Notes under the pieces: generated by a model
Databases searched by the model: none
What the model was told of the DNA's origin: nothing
The model's input: the letters and a program-made list of their open reading frames with translations, nothing else
Part shown: in pieces, positions 26,042 to 33,560 of the stretch
Numbering within the stretch: position 1 is the first letter of the stretch
How the letters are laid out: each line of letters begins with the position of its first letter
Origin: Nitrososphaerota archaeon
GTDB taxonomy: Archaea > Thermoproteota > Nitrososphaeria > Conexivisphaerales > DTJL01
Assembly: GCA_021324115.1 (NCBI GenBank)
Contig: JAJPJS010000024.1
Location: forward strand, 1 to 64,000
Direction: 5' to 3'
DNA: 64,000 bases
Translations under genes and position numbers: made by a program

Positions 26042-27304
26042 TTATGATTGGGCCTTTAAATTATCAGACATCTTGGTATATCCGCCTGACCTGAATCTGG
26101 ATGCCGAATCAGAAAGGGCCTTTATGAGAGGAAGCTGCTTCCCGGCAAGGTAAAGGATCAGTGCCCCACCAGCAGAACTTACATGGTCGATCCAGGAGTG
26201 GATGTTGAAAAGCTTCAGAGCGGTGCTCAGGTGTCCACCACTCACAATTGTAGTGCCGTACGAAGTGGCCATTATCCGCAGCAGTGACTCGGTTCCCTTT
26301 CCAAATCCCTCCTTCTCAAATGCCCCAGCAGGTCCACTCATGAATACCGTGCCGCTGCTTCTGATCACCTTCTCATAGTTCTGTATTGTCTTGGTGCCTA
26401 TGTCCAGCGCCTTGTGATGGTCCAGGTCCGCAACATCCACCTCCCTTCTTTCACCTTCATGCTCGTACGCCAGGTCGACAGGCATTTCAAAAACCTCCGG
26501 ATACTCAGAAAGAAGTGCGGCCGCCTTCTGAACAGCCTTGTCCTGGTCAGCTATTCCCAGTTCTGATCTGTATTTTCCTGCGGCCTTCAGGAATGCCAGG
26601 GCGGCCAGCCCTCCTAGCAAAACCTTGTCAGCCTTCTTGTTTTCAATTAATGCCGTGATGGCCTCGAGCCTGTCGCTCACCTTGCTTCCCCCAAGTACAG
26701 CCGTGTATGGACCCTTGGCGACCTGCTGGATTCTGCTAACCGACTTCAATTCCTTGGCTACCAGCCTCCCCCCTGCCGTGGGAAGCAGCTGAGGAAAACC
26801 GACGATCGAAGGGTGCGCCCTGTGTGCCGTGGGGAAGGCGTCGAGAACAAATCCATCAAAGCTCGAAGCAAGCTTTAGGACTATCTGCGTCTTTACAGCA
26901 TCTTCCGGCCTGTACTCCTGTGCCTCCTCTGCGCAAAATCTCAGGTTGTCAAGAAGAAGTATCTCCCCGTCATTGAGTTCGGATATCCTGCGTCTTGCGG
27001 CCGGTCCGTGCACATCATCGATGAATTCGACCCTTTTGCCGAGTGTTTCAGAAAGGGCCTTCGCGTGCTGCTCCATCGAGATATAATCATCCCGCCCAAC
27101 TCTTCCCTGGTGGCTGCACAGAACCACCTTCGACCTGCCCAGGTCCCTCAGTGTGACAGCAACCTCCTCAATTCTCATTCTTTCAATTAGGCGACCATGC
27201 TTGTCCACGGGCGTGTTCATGTCAGCCCTAACCAGAAGGGTTTTTGATTCAGGGGAGATGTCCTCGATGGTCAGGAAATCTATTCCGTTGCCGCCCTGAG
27301 CCAT
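26042..27304 (-). CDS. pgk: Phosphoglycerate kinase
   Basis: Interconverts 3-phosphoglycerate and 1,3-bisphosphoglycerate with ATP. Clear motifs are LLVRADMNTPVDKHGRL, VLCSHQGRV, LLDNLRFCAEE, FVLDAFPTAHRAHPS, AVLGGSKVSDRLEAI, LLGGLAALAFL, FMSGPAGAFE and TTIVSGGHLSTAL. The length is 420 residues, normal for the archaeal type. A minus-strand TATA-like sequence about 30 bp before the start suits a leaderless mRNA. GAPDH, TIM and FBP aldolase/phosphatase genes are nearby in the window but not in one operon with it. Confidence 0.95.
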   Translation of the reverse strand: MAQGGNGIDFLTIEDISPESKTLLVRADMNTPVDKHGRLIERMRIEEVAVTLRDLGRSKVVLCSHQGRVGRDDYISMEQHAKALSETLGKRVEFIDDVHGPAARRRISELNDGEILLLDNLRFCAEEAQEYRPEDAVKTQIVLKLASSFDGFVLDAFPTAHRAHPSIVGFPQLLPTAGGRLVAKELKSVSRIQQVAKGPYTAVLGGSKVSDRLEAITALIENKKADKVLLGGLAALAFLKAAGKYRSELGIADQDKAVQKAAALLSEYPEVFEMPVDLAYEHEGERREVDVADLDHHKALDIGTKTIQNYEKVIRSSGTVFMSGPAGAFEKEGFGKGTESLLRIMATSYGTTIVSGGHLSTALKLFNIHSWIDHVSSAGGALILYLAGKQLPLIKALSDSASRFRSGGYTKMSDNLKAQS

Positions 27305-27390
27305 TGAATATCAGTGACCATAGGCCATACTGTATTTTAATGTTAATCCGTCCCTCCAGCTTTGGGAATAATGCCAAGGCGTAGAACACA

Positions 27391-27400
27391 TTTATAATAT
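27391..27400 (+). promoter_or_regulatory. TATA box of the pilin gene
   Basis: The sequence tttataatat puts the start site near 27421, directly before the TTG start at 27424. Confidence 0.6.
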
Positions 27401-27423
27401 TCTGATACGGCATTTGAATCTGT

Positions 27424-27858
27424 TTGCGAAAAAAGCGTGCCGTAACTCCAGTGGTGGCCACCGTTATACTGATCGCCGTCGCGGTCGCTCTTTCAATAGC
27501 GGTTGCCTTCTGGGCGGGGGCACTGACAGGCAGCTTTTCCAAATATGGGAAGCTTCAGCTACTTATAACCACTCACTATGCGACTTCAGGCATGGGAAGC
27601 TGGAGCGTGACACTGGGCGGAGTGAACCAGGGAAGTCAGGATCTGAGCATAACCCAGATCCAGCTCAACGGACAACCGTTTTCAAATTATGGTGCAAGCA
27701 TATCGCCTGCCACGCTTCCTATACCTGTTCCTAGCGGCGGCAACTTTTCCCTTGTGATGACTGTCCCTATGGGTGCGTTCACATCAGGACAGACTGTGCT
27801 GATTACGATCATAACAGATCAACCCGAGGACTATTCGATATCCCTGGTACTCCCTTAA
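27424..27858 (+). CDS. Archaeal type IV pilin
   Basis: 144 residues from a TTG start. The N-terminus RKKRAVTPVVATVILIAVAV is a class III signal peptide of archaeal pilins: a basic stretch, a prepilin-peptidase cut before Ala, then the conserved hydrophobic helix. The remaining part is a beta-rich, Gly/Ser/Thr-rich head. It is transcribed alone, about 2 kb upstream of the secretion ATPase, and is the most typical major pilin of the window. It probably polymerises into a surface filament or the pseudopilus of the machine encoded downstream. Confidence 0.85.
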   Translation: MRKKRAVTPVVATVILIAVAVALSIAVAFWAGALTGSFSKYGKLQLLITTHYATSGMGSWSVTLGGVNQGSQDLSITQIQLNGQPFSNYGASISPATLPIPVPSGGNFSLVMTVPMGAFTSGQTVLITIITDQPEDYSISLVLP

Positions 27859-27876
27859 TCAGTTAACGCTATATGC

Positions 27877-28161
27877 ATGTGGGAGAAGCCTGCGATGGCG
27901 GCATTGACACAAGCCAGGTACCAGGTTCCCGTGTATAAGACAGACAAGAAGTACAAGATTCCTAAGGAGATAACGTCCCAGTTGAAAGGAGCAGTGAGTG
28001 CAAAGATGATATCATCGATGAAGATTGAAGCGGTGGACTGCCCGGTGGCCAAGACGGAGATTCCATTTCTTGCCTGCTTCGTCTGTCCCTCGTTTTTGAA
28101 CAGGGTGAAGGGCGTCGTCGGTTGCGCGGGCGAAAAGGGTCCCAACTGGCCTCCAAAATGA
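27877..28161 (+). CDS. Small Cys-rich conserved protein
   Basis: 94 residues (88 if started at the second ATG, 27895). The C-terminal half has four cysteines in the arrangement CPVAKTEIPFLACFVCPSFL followed by VVGCAG, which looks like a small metal-binding or Fe-S motif. The N-terminal half is basic. I do not recognise the family. The opposite-strand frame over the same region lacks any such pattern, so I prefer this strand. The gene begins 18 bp after the pilin stop and could be read through with it. Confidence 0.6.
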   Translation: MWEKPAMAALTQARYQVPVYKTDKKYKIPKEITSQLKGAVSAKMISSMKIEAVDCPVAKTEIPFLACFVCPSFLNRVKGVVGCAGEKGPNWPPK

Positions 28162-28165
28162 TTTC

Positions 28166-28393
28166 GTGGGCGAATCTTTTTCAATAGGCAGTTACATTGT
28201 ACAGGCCGTGTCAGAAAGGAGCTTTCGGTTTCAAGTTAACTTCAAGGCAAAAGAGGGGTGGGTGGACGATATATTTCTGGGTAACCTGCTTGCCGAGGTT
28301 TTGGGCTCTGTCCAGAAATCCACGAATGCCTTTGACTTTGAAATTAAGAATCTTCAGCAGGAAGGAAGCGGTAGCCAGGGTCAGACCAAGTGA
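28166..28393 (+). CDS. Small hypothetical protein, 75 aa
   Basis: GTG start, 4 bp after the Cys-rich small gene. The chain alternates charged and hydrophobic residues (FRFQVNFKAKEGWVDDIFLG) and ends in a Gln/Gly-rich tail. No family is recognised. The short spacing to the previous gene supports translation from the same mRNA. A minus-strand frame also covers this region but has poorer composition. Confidence 0.45.
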   Translation: MGESFSIGSYIVQAVSERSFRFQVNFKAKEGWVDDIFLGNLLAEVLGSVQKSTNAFDFEIKNLQQEGSGSQGQTK

Positions 28394-28414
28394 ACAATGC
28401 TCAGATGGCACTAC

Positions 28415-28570
28415 TCACTTGGGGTTCAGACTCTTGTACTCTTTTACAAGTTCCCTTGCCTGGGATAAAGGGAGCTTGAAGTTTTCCGATATCTTCTTCG
28501 CAACATATTCATCCTTATCCACTACATCACTGTCGGCAAAGTCGTACAGGATTTCTATCTGGAACATCAT
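28415..28570 (-). CDS. Short gene for a 51-residue acidic protein
   Basis: A small frame, MMFQIEILYDFADSDVVDK at its start and ARELVKEYKSLNPK at its end, preceded by a possible extension to a TTG. The predicted structure is two or three short helices with a strongly acidic patch. The composition and codon structure look genuine, and an AT-rich possible TATA element (ttaaatc) lies 50 bp upstream on this strand. It converges with the 75-residue gene. No function can be suggested. Confidence 0.5.
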   Translation of the reverse strand: MMFQIEILYDFADSDVVDKDEYVAKKISENFKLPLSQARELVKEYKSLNPK

Positions 28571-28659
28571 TTCATCCTTACTCTGTCCCAAGCTGCAACC
28601 GTCTGGCCTTGGGATGATTTAATCATTCTGCTCTGGGTCATATTTTGTTTGCCGTGCGC

Positions 28660-29012
28660 CTGTGACCGCTCTCCATCAATAAGGTGAACCGGCTGGTAAG
28701 GGGTACCGGTCGCCTCCCCAGATTGTCGACGGCACTTCGGGACGAGGCCCCTCCGCGACGGCGACGCAAAGGTTACGGACGACTTTCTCCCCGGCCCTCC
28801 GGGCCTCCTTATTGCCGAGTCACGGTTGGCCGGTACGGACGCAGACCGACCCGCTCTGGGTTAACCCTCTTGGGAACCACTAGTGGTCCCCAAGTCCGGT
28901 AGAGGGCAGGGCAACCTGACCCCCGGACCGACCTATCGGCGCACGGGCGTAGGTAGGTAGGCCCCCTGCCTAATAGACGGGAGGGGTCCCTTTAGCCAAC
29001 ATAGTGGTCTAA
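28660..29012 (+). ncRNA. Structured RNA candidate, family unknown
   Basis: A GC-rich stretch of about 350 bases with no supportable gene. The ends pair: gaccgct (28664-28670) with agtggtc (29003-29009), 7 bp including one G-U. Inside are accgg/ccggt, gtcgcc/ggcgac, ggccc-tcc-gggcc, a long hairpin at 28865-28906 (ccctct-tggg to agaggg) and, as an alternative, gtccgg...ccggac enclosing cagg-gcaa-cctg with a GNRA loop. G-U pairs and the GNRA loop favour the plus strand. A TATA-like catatttt at 28640-28647 suits a start near 28665. It lacks the RNase P core motif GAGGAAAGUC and the SRP helix 8 motif, so I assign neither. A chance GC-rich island is the alternative. Confidence 0.55.
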
Positions 29013-29120
29013 TCTCATTTACCTAGCCGAGTCAAGTCGACATGTAACAAACGTAATAGATGAATTCTATAGAATGGACGCGGGAATACACAAAATCGTA
29101 CTTTCTTTCCTTTTGTCGTA

Positions 29121-29459
29121 TTACCAGGAATCAGCGGAAGGGTAGTTCGATTCCTTCAGGGTAATACACAACGTGCTTTCGCCCGATCCAACTTCGCGGA
29201 TGAATACGTTGTAGGGGGTCAGACCCATCCTTATTACTGCCTTCCTCATCCGCATGTATGCTTCATCTGTAATTGTCTGCGTTATGACGAGCCAAAGACC
29301 GTTCAGATAGGGCGGTCTTATCACCCTGAGAACATTCATACCAGATTCGGTACATGCGTCCATTATCTTATTCCTCAGAAGAATGTACTCGTCTGTATAC
29401 CTGAGCCTGGCCGATGCCCTGTGAACCCTGCCCGGATTCGGTTCAAATTCTCCAGCCAA
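29121..29459 (-). CDS. Hypothetical protein, 112 aa
   Basis: A mixed alpha/beta protein from a TTG start. A strand-helix pattern appears in TDEYILLRNKIMDAC, MNVLRVIRPP, LWLVITQTITDEAYMRMRKA and TPYNVFIREVG, resembling a small ferredoxin-like or ACT-like fold. No family is recognised. It is divergent from the secretion ATPase gene, with a 253-bp AT-rich space between them. Confidence 0.55.
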   Translation of the reverse strand: MAGEFEPNPGRVHRASARLRYTDEYILLRNKIMDACTESGMNVLRVIRPPYLNGLWLVITQTITDEAYMRMRKAVIRMGLTPYNVFIREVGSGESTLCITLKESNYPSADSW

Positions 29460-29602
29460 TTAGACGTTCTCCTTTAACTTTACCCCTAAAAATCCAATAA
29501 TTTAAGCTCTCCGGCCGGCGAAAGCGTTGTTACAAATAAAATTGTATGCTATAAGATTATAATACAAACCGAGACGAAGTACGCCTGTACGATAAAAAAA
29601 TT

Positions 29603-29621
29603 AGAACGAATGTTACGTTCT
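29603..29621. repeat. Inverted repeat upstream of the secretion ATPase
   Basis: agaacg, 7-bp spacer, cgttct: perfect 6-bp arms in an AT-rich region about 70 bp upstream of the ATPase TATA-like element (ttattaaat near 29690). It could be an operator for the pilus locus or for the divergent 112-residue protein gene. Confidence 0.35.
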
Positions 29622-29712
29622 TGATATATCAGAAAACTATGTCAAACTATCTGAACTAAAGTAACAACTCATTATCAAAACCCTTATTAAATGATTTAGG
29701 CTCGTTCGCTAA

Positions 29713-32700
29713 TTGCTAATGGTCAGTATACTGAAACCTGCACGGAAGAAGCCGAAACCGAAGCCGTCGCAGGAAATGGTGAAGGGTCTTCTTGCAACCG
29801 TGGAACCTACGATAAAATCAGGTTATTTGAACGAAACTATACCGGAAACTGCGGAGGTTGTGGAGAAGTACTGGATCAAGGAACCCTTTTCAGGCGTCGT
29901 AATTGCCAAGCTCCCCGAATCGGGTGGCTCTCTGGAGTACTTTGTCCAGGAGGTTACCCTGACCGAGCTTGAACAGAACATCCTTGATAAGATAATAGAA
30001 GTGGTTTCCGTCGAGATCAATCCAAGCGCGCTGGAGAAGCAGGAGGATGTGAAGGTAGCCCTTCTTGATGAAGCAAAGAGGATAATGGCAAAGTACGTAA
30101 GGAAGTTTCCGATCCTAATGGATGAGCATGTAAGAGAGAAGGTTTACTATTACCTGGAAAGGGACCTGCTCGGCTACGGACCAATACACACCCTCATGAA
30201 TGACTGGAGGATAGAGGATATCTCCTGCGATGGTGTCAATTCAAACATATACATCTGGCACAGAAGGTACGAATCTGTGCCGACTTCGATAAAGTTCACG
30301 GACAGGAAGGCGCTCGATGACTTCATAGTCAAGCTTGCCCACAAATCCGGAAAGCATGTGTCCTCGGCTTTCCCGATCGTAGACGCAATGATCTTCGGAA
30401 AGCACAGGCTCGCAGCGAGTTTCAGGGAAGAGATATCTCCCAAGGGGTCAACATTTACGATAAGGAAGTTCAGGGAGGAACCGTACTCTATAATAGACCT
30501 GATGAATCTGAACACGGTCAGCGACAGCATTGCGGCGTATCTCTGGCTCATGATGGAGAACAGGGCTTCGATTCTTGTAATAGGAGGTACGGCTGCAGGT
30601 AAAACCACCATACTGAACGCGATTGCGGGTCTCATCAAGCCTGGTTACAAGGTCGTAACTGTGGAAGAGACGGCAGAAATAAACATCCCGACCGAAAACT
30701 GGGTCCAGTTCACCAGCAGGGAAAGCTATGGACTAAGCGGAAACAAGGTGGGTGAAGTATCCCTGTTCGACCTTGTGCGTACTTCACTGAGGTACAGGCC
30801 CGACTTCCTTATAGTCGGAGAGGTCAGAGGGGAAGAAGCATTCGTGCTGTTTCAGGCAGTGGCCAGCGTGACAGGCGACACACCGATTCTGATCAGAGAG
30901 AAGGGAGACGTAAAGCTGGTTAAAATCGCCGAACTTGTAGACAAGTATTACAGAGAAGGGGAAGAGAGGGTCGCAAAATTCACGGACGGAGTCGACGTAC
31001 TTACCTTAGGGACCCGTAATGAAGTAACCTTCAGACCTATCAGTTACGTCTTGAGGCACCGCGCGAGCGAAGTCTATAACATCAGATACACCGGAGGCTC
31101 CACAAGAGCGACGGGAAATCATTCGGTATTCGTACTTGCCGATGACGGCTCGATAAGGGAAAAGCCCGTGTCTGAACTTACAACAGGCGACCTTCTTGTT
31201 AGCTTCTGCGATTCACAGATCGAAAGGACGAGTAAGGTTCTAGACGCGGAGAAGCTGCTGGCCACACCCGCAAGAAAACTTCTGGTTTCTCAGGATACGA
31301 TGGGCAACAATTATGTCTCTTACTCCAGATCATTTTCGGTCCCAGCAAAAATACCGGTTGATGAGGAGTTTGCCTTTACCCTTGGTGCATACTTGGCCGA
31401 CGGGTGCGTAAAGTACGGTAGAGGCAGTGACGGAAGGATTGTATTCTCGTTTGGTGAACCGGAGAAGAAGTTCTTCGCAGAAAGGGTGGGGCGCTTCTTC
31501 CGTGGTCTGGGCTCGTCGGCTTCGGTGGACGAAAGGGAAACCTATTCACTTTACGATTACAATCACACTCCAGCCGCTGTCCTGTTCGAAAAACTCTCGG
31601 GCAGGACACTTGAGTCAAAGCAGGTGCCGTCTGCGTTGTTCGAAGCTCCGAAATCCGTGGTCCGTTCATTTCTTGACGGGTACAAGGCTGACTCAAGGAG
31701 AACCCAGGTTTCCCATCGAAACTTCACTGTGTACAGTTCAGCCAAAGATGAACTTATCAACGAAGTATCTTGGCTGGCGCGTCTGAACGGAAGGACTTCA
31801 TTCATCTCTGAAAGAAACAGCAAGTACCGTTCCGTATACGTCTGGGATGGCCCAGACGACCCGAAGCAGTGGGTCCCCATTAATCCTCTACGAGAATTGA
31901 GGCGATTGCTGAACCCAGCGAGCATGCCAAGGAAAATGACCTATGTATTCAACCGACACCAGACTGTGATCTCCAAGCAAGTCGCGTCGAAGGTGCTTGA
32001 ATGGATACTGAGCAAGAGGCGGAACCAGATTGGTTCCGAAGCCCAGAGGATAATAGACAATTATAAGGCACTTTTAAGCAGCAGTCTGATAGCAAGCAAG
32101 GTCCAGAGTATAACGAAAGAAGAATACAACGACTTTGTGTATGATGTATCCGTGCCCAATTCCGAGGCGTTCTTTGGAGGCGAATCTCCCATCCTGCTTC
32201 ACAATACCGGCCACGGTGGCCTTTGCACAATACACGGAGAGTCTCTCGATACAGCGGTCAAGAGACTTACCAGCCCACCAATGAACGTCGCCGAGAGCTA
32301 CATACCTCTGATGAACGTGGCAATTATGCTTGAAAGGGTGGTTCTTCCAAAGACTGTTGCTGGGGTTCCGTTCGGAAGACGCACCACAAACGTCTGGGAG
32401 ATCGAGGATTTCTCGAAGTACGTCAGCGTTTTCGAGTGGAGTCCAACAGAGGACATCTTCTACGACTATACAAGGCGCAGTGTGATGCTGCACAGGTTCG
32501 CCTACAGAACAGGCAGAAGCTTTACGGACATGCTCGAAGAAATCGAAAGAAGGCGTGCTTTGCTGAAATACCTTCAGGTCAATAACATACGGCAGGTAAG
32601 GGAGGTGTACAAGTACATCACAGAGTACTATGTTGACAGAGAGGCTCAGTTCAAGAGGCTTGGGATCAAAGTGGAAGAGCTGTCCCAGGCAGAAAAGCCT

Positions 32701-33081
32701 GAGGCTCCGGTTGTGCGTGTCCAGGAGGATGCTGTACAGCCCTCAGAACCACCAAGGCTTACGGCGCTTCCTACAGAACCAATCAAAGTCCTTCAGTCCG
32801 GCAGCTACCAGATCCTCGGCACTCTTTTCGAGGCTCGTGGCCCCGTAGATGAGGAAACCCTGATGCAATCGGTTGGTCTGGGGAAGGTGGAGTTCGATTC
32901 ACTGCTTGCCATGCTCGTAAAGGTGGGTCATGCGGCCATAGAGGTAAGAGGGGACGGAGCCAACTCAAAGAAGTACATAATGATAACACCAGACGGCACA
33001 AGGGCGTACTCCCTTATTTCAAAGAATGTGGCAGAGTCGCAGGGCAAGAACAGGCCCTCGAAGGTAACCAGGCCCAAGTAG
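29713..33081 (+). CDS. Type II/IV secretion ATPase (TadA/GspE-like) containing an intein
   Basis: Hexameric ATPase powering assembly of a type IV pilus-like structure. 1122 residues are encoded, of which 447 are an intein, leaving 675. Extein motifs: Walker A GGTAAGKTT (about 291-299), TVEETAEI, and the region LIVGEVRGEEA before the intein, then TGHGGLCTIHGES after it. The N-terminal 280 residues are the usual GspE N-domain type. After about 950 there is an unusual C-terminal extension: a Pro/Glu-rich linker, then a winged-helix-like segment (VLQSGSYQILGTLFEARGPV and so on). The start is TTG 29713 or ATG 29719, about 26 bp after a TATA-like element. It is upstream of, and probably partner to, the TadC-like gene at 34940. 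Confidence 0.9.
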   Translation: MLMVSILKPARKKPKPKPSQEMVKGLLATVEPTIKSGYLNETIPETAEVVEKYWIKEPFSGVVIAKLPESGGSLEYFVQEVTLTELEQNILDKIIEVVSVEINPSALEKQEDVKVALLDEAKRIMAKYVRKFPILMDEHVREKVYYYLERDLLGYGPIHTLMNDWRIEDISCDGVNSNIYIWHRRYESVPTSIKFTDRKALDDFIVKLAHKSGKHVSSAFPIVDAMIFGKHRLAASFREEISPKGSTFTIRKFREEPYSIIDLMNLNTVSDSIAAYLWLMMENRASILVIGGTAAGKTTILNAIAGLIKPGYKVVTVEETAEINIPTENWVQFTSRESYGLSGNKVGEVSLFDLVRTSLRYRPDFLIVGEVRGEEAFVLFQAVASVTGDTPILIREKGDVKLVKIAELVDKYYREGEERVAKFTDGVDVLTLGTRNEVTFRPISYVLRHRASEVYNIRYTGGSTRATGNHSVFVLADDGSIREKPVSELTTGDLLVSFCDSQIERTSKVLDAEKLLATPARKLLVSQDTMGNNYVSYSRSFSVPAKIPVDEEFAFTLGAYLADGCVKYGRGSDGRIVFSFGEPEKKFFAERVGRFFRGLGSSASVDERETYSLYDYNHTPAAVLFEKLSGRTLESKQVPSALFEAPKSVVRSFLDGYKADSRRTQVSHRNFTVYSSAKDELINEVSWLARLNGRTSFISERNSKYRSVYVWDGPDDPKQWVPINPLRELRRLLNPASMPRKMTYVFNRHQTVISKQVASKVLEWILSKRRNQIGSEAQRIIDNYKALLSSSLIASKVQSITKEEYNDFVYDVSVPNSEAFFGGESPILLHNTGHGGLCTIHGESLDTAVKRLTSPPMNVAESYIPLMNVAIMLERVVLPKTVAGVPFGRRTTNVWEIEDFSKYVSVFEWSPTEDIFYDYTRRSVMLHRFAYRTGRSFTDMLEEIERRRALLKYLQVNNIRQVREVYKYITEYYVDREAQFKRLGIKVEELSQAEKPEAPVVRVQEDAVQPSEPPRLTALPTEPIKVLQSGSYQILGTLFEARGPVDEETLMQSVGLGKVEFDSLLAMLVKVGHAAIEVRGDGANSKKYIMITPDGTRAYSLISKNVAESQGKNRPSKVTRPK
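30865..32205 (+). other. In-frame intein with LAGLIDADG endonuclease
   Basis: The 447-residue insert interrupts FQAVA/TGHGG in the ATPase. Its first residue is Ser (block A SVTGDTPILI), block F is VYDVSVPNSEAF, and it ends in LLHN with Thr as the first residue of the C-extein. Two LAGLIDADG-like motifs are present, LGAYLADG (protein residue about 557) and FLDGYKAD (about 653), so it is probably a functional or recently functional homing endonuclease intein. Exact removal restores a standard ATPase sequence. Confidence 0.9.
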
Positions 33082-33269
33082 GCAGTCTGGGCGACCCTAC
33101 TAATTATTTACCAATCAGTCACAATTGGACAATCAAGCGGGCAAATTTGTTAATTCTACTAAAGTAATCTTTTCGGCCATCCATCCATTCTCCACATTTG
33201 GATAGCATCCAGCATAATCGATGGTATTCACCATGATGACAGGCTTGGTTCCAATTCAGTCAGCCGTTT

Positions 33270-33560
33270 CTATCTTGACTCAAGCTTGTCTATCTCGGCT
33301 CTGAGGCTCTTCAGAACTTCCGTCAGCTTTCCGTACGCGTCGAGCTTCTTCTTCAGTCCTATCATTTCCTGGTTCAGCCTGTCGTTTTCCATCTTCAGAG
33401 CCGCCACTTCCTCCTGTGACGACTGGAGCGTCCTTTTCAGTTCCTCGATCTCCTTCTGCCTGTCCTGAACCGAGCTTTCCAGACCCTGAATCGTCTGCTC
33501 GACTGCCGCCCTCAGTTCCTCCAACTGCTTCAGAGCTTCCTGCTTTGTTGTCGCGCTCAA
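33270..33560 (-). CDS. Coiled-coil protein, 96 aa
   Basis: Almost the whole chain (about residues 5-95) is heptad-like and strongly charged, for example KQEALKQLEELRAAVEQ and LKSLRAEIDKLESR, with one possible break near Gly 66. No other domain. Its start codon overlaps the end of the upstream zinc-ribbon gene (4 bp), so the two are translated together and the products may interact. Function unknown. Confidence 0.75.
   Translation of the reverse strand: MSATTKQEALKQLEELRAAVEQTIQGLESSVQDRQKEIEELKRTLQSSQEEVAALKMENDRLNQEMIGLKKKLDAYGKLTEVLKSLRAEIDKLESR

Noticed and set aside
27855-28184. Minus-strand 109-residue frame
   Set aside because: Covers the same bases as the plus-strand Cys-rich small gene; its composition is less convincing and no promoter fits.
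28684-28902. A 72-residue plus-strand frame
   Set aside because: Lies entirely within the strongly structured GC-rich RNA candidate; very Arg- and Pro-rich composition typical of a chance frame in such sequence.
28660-29012. RNase P RNA or SRP RNA
   Set aside because: The sequence ggtgaacc...ggtaagg looks like the P12 region, but the essential GAGGAAAGUC-like and ACAGAA-like core pair and the SRP helix 8 motif are missing on both strands.
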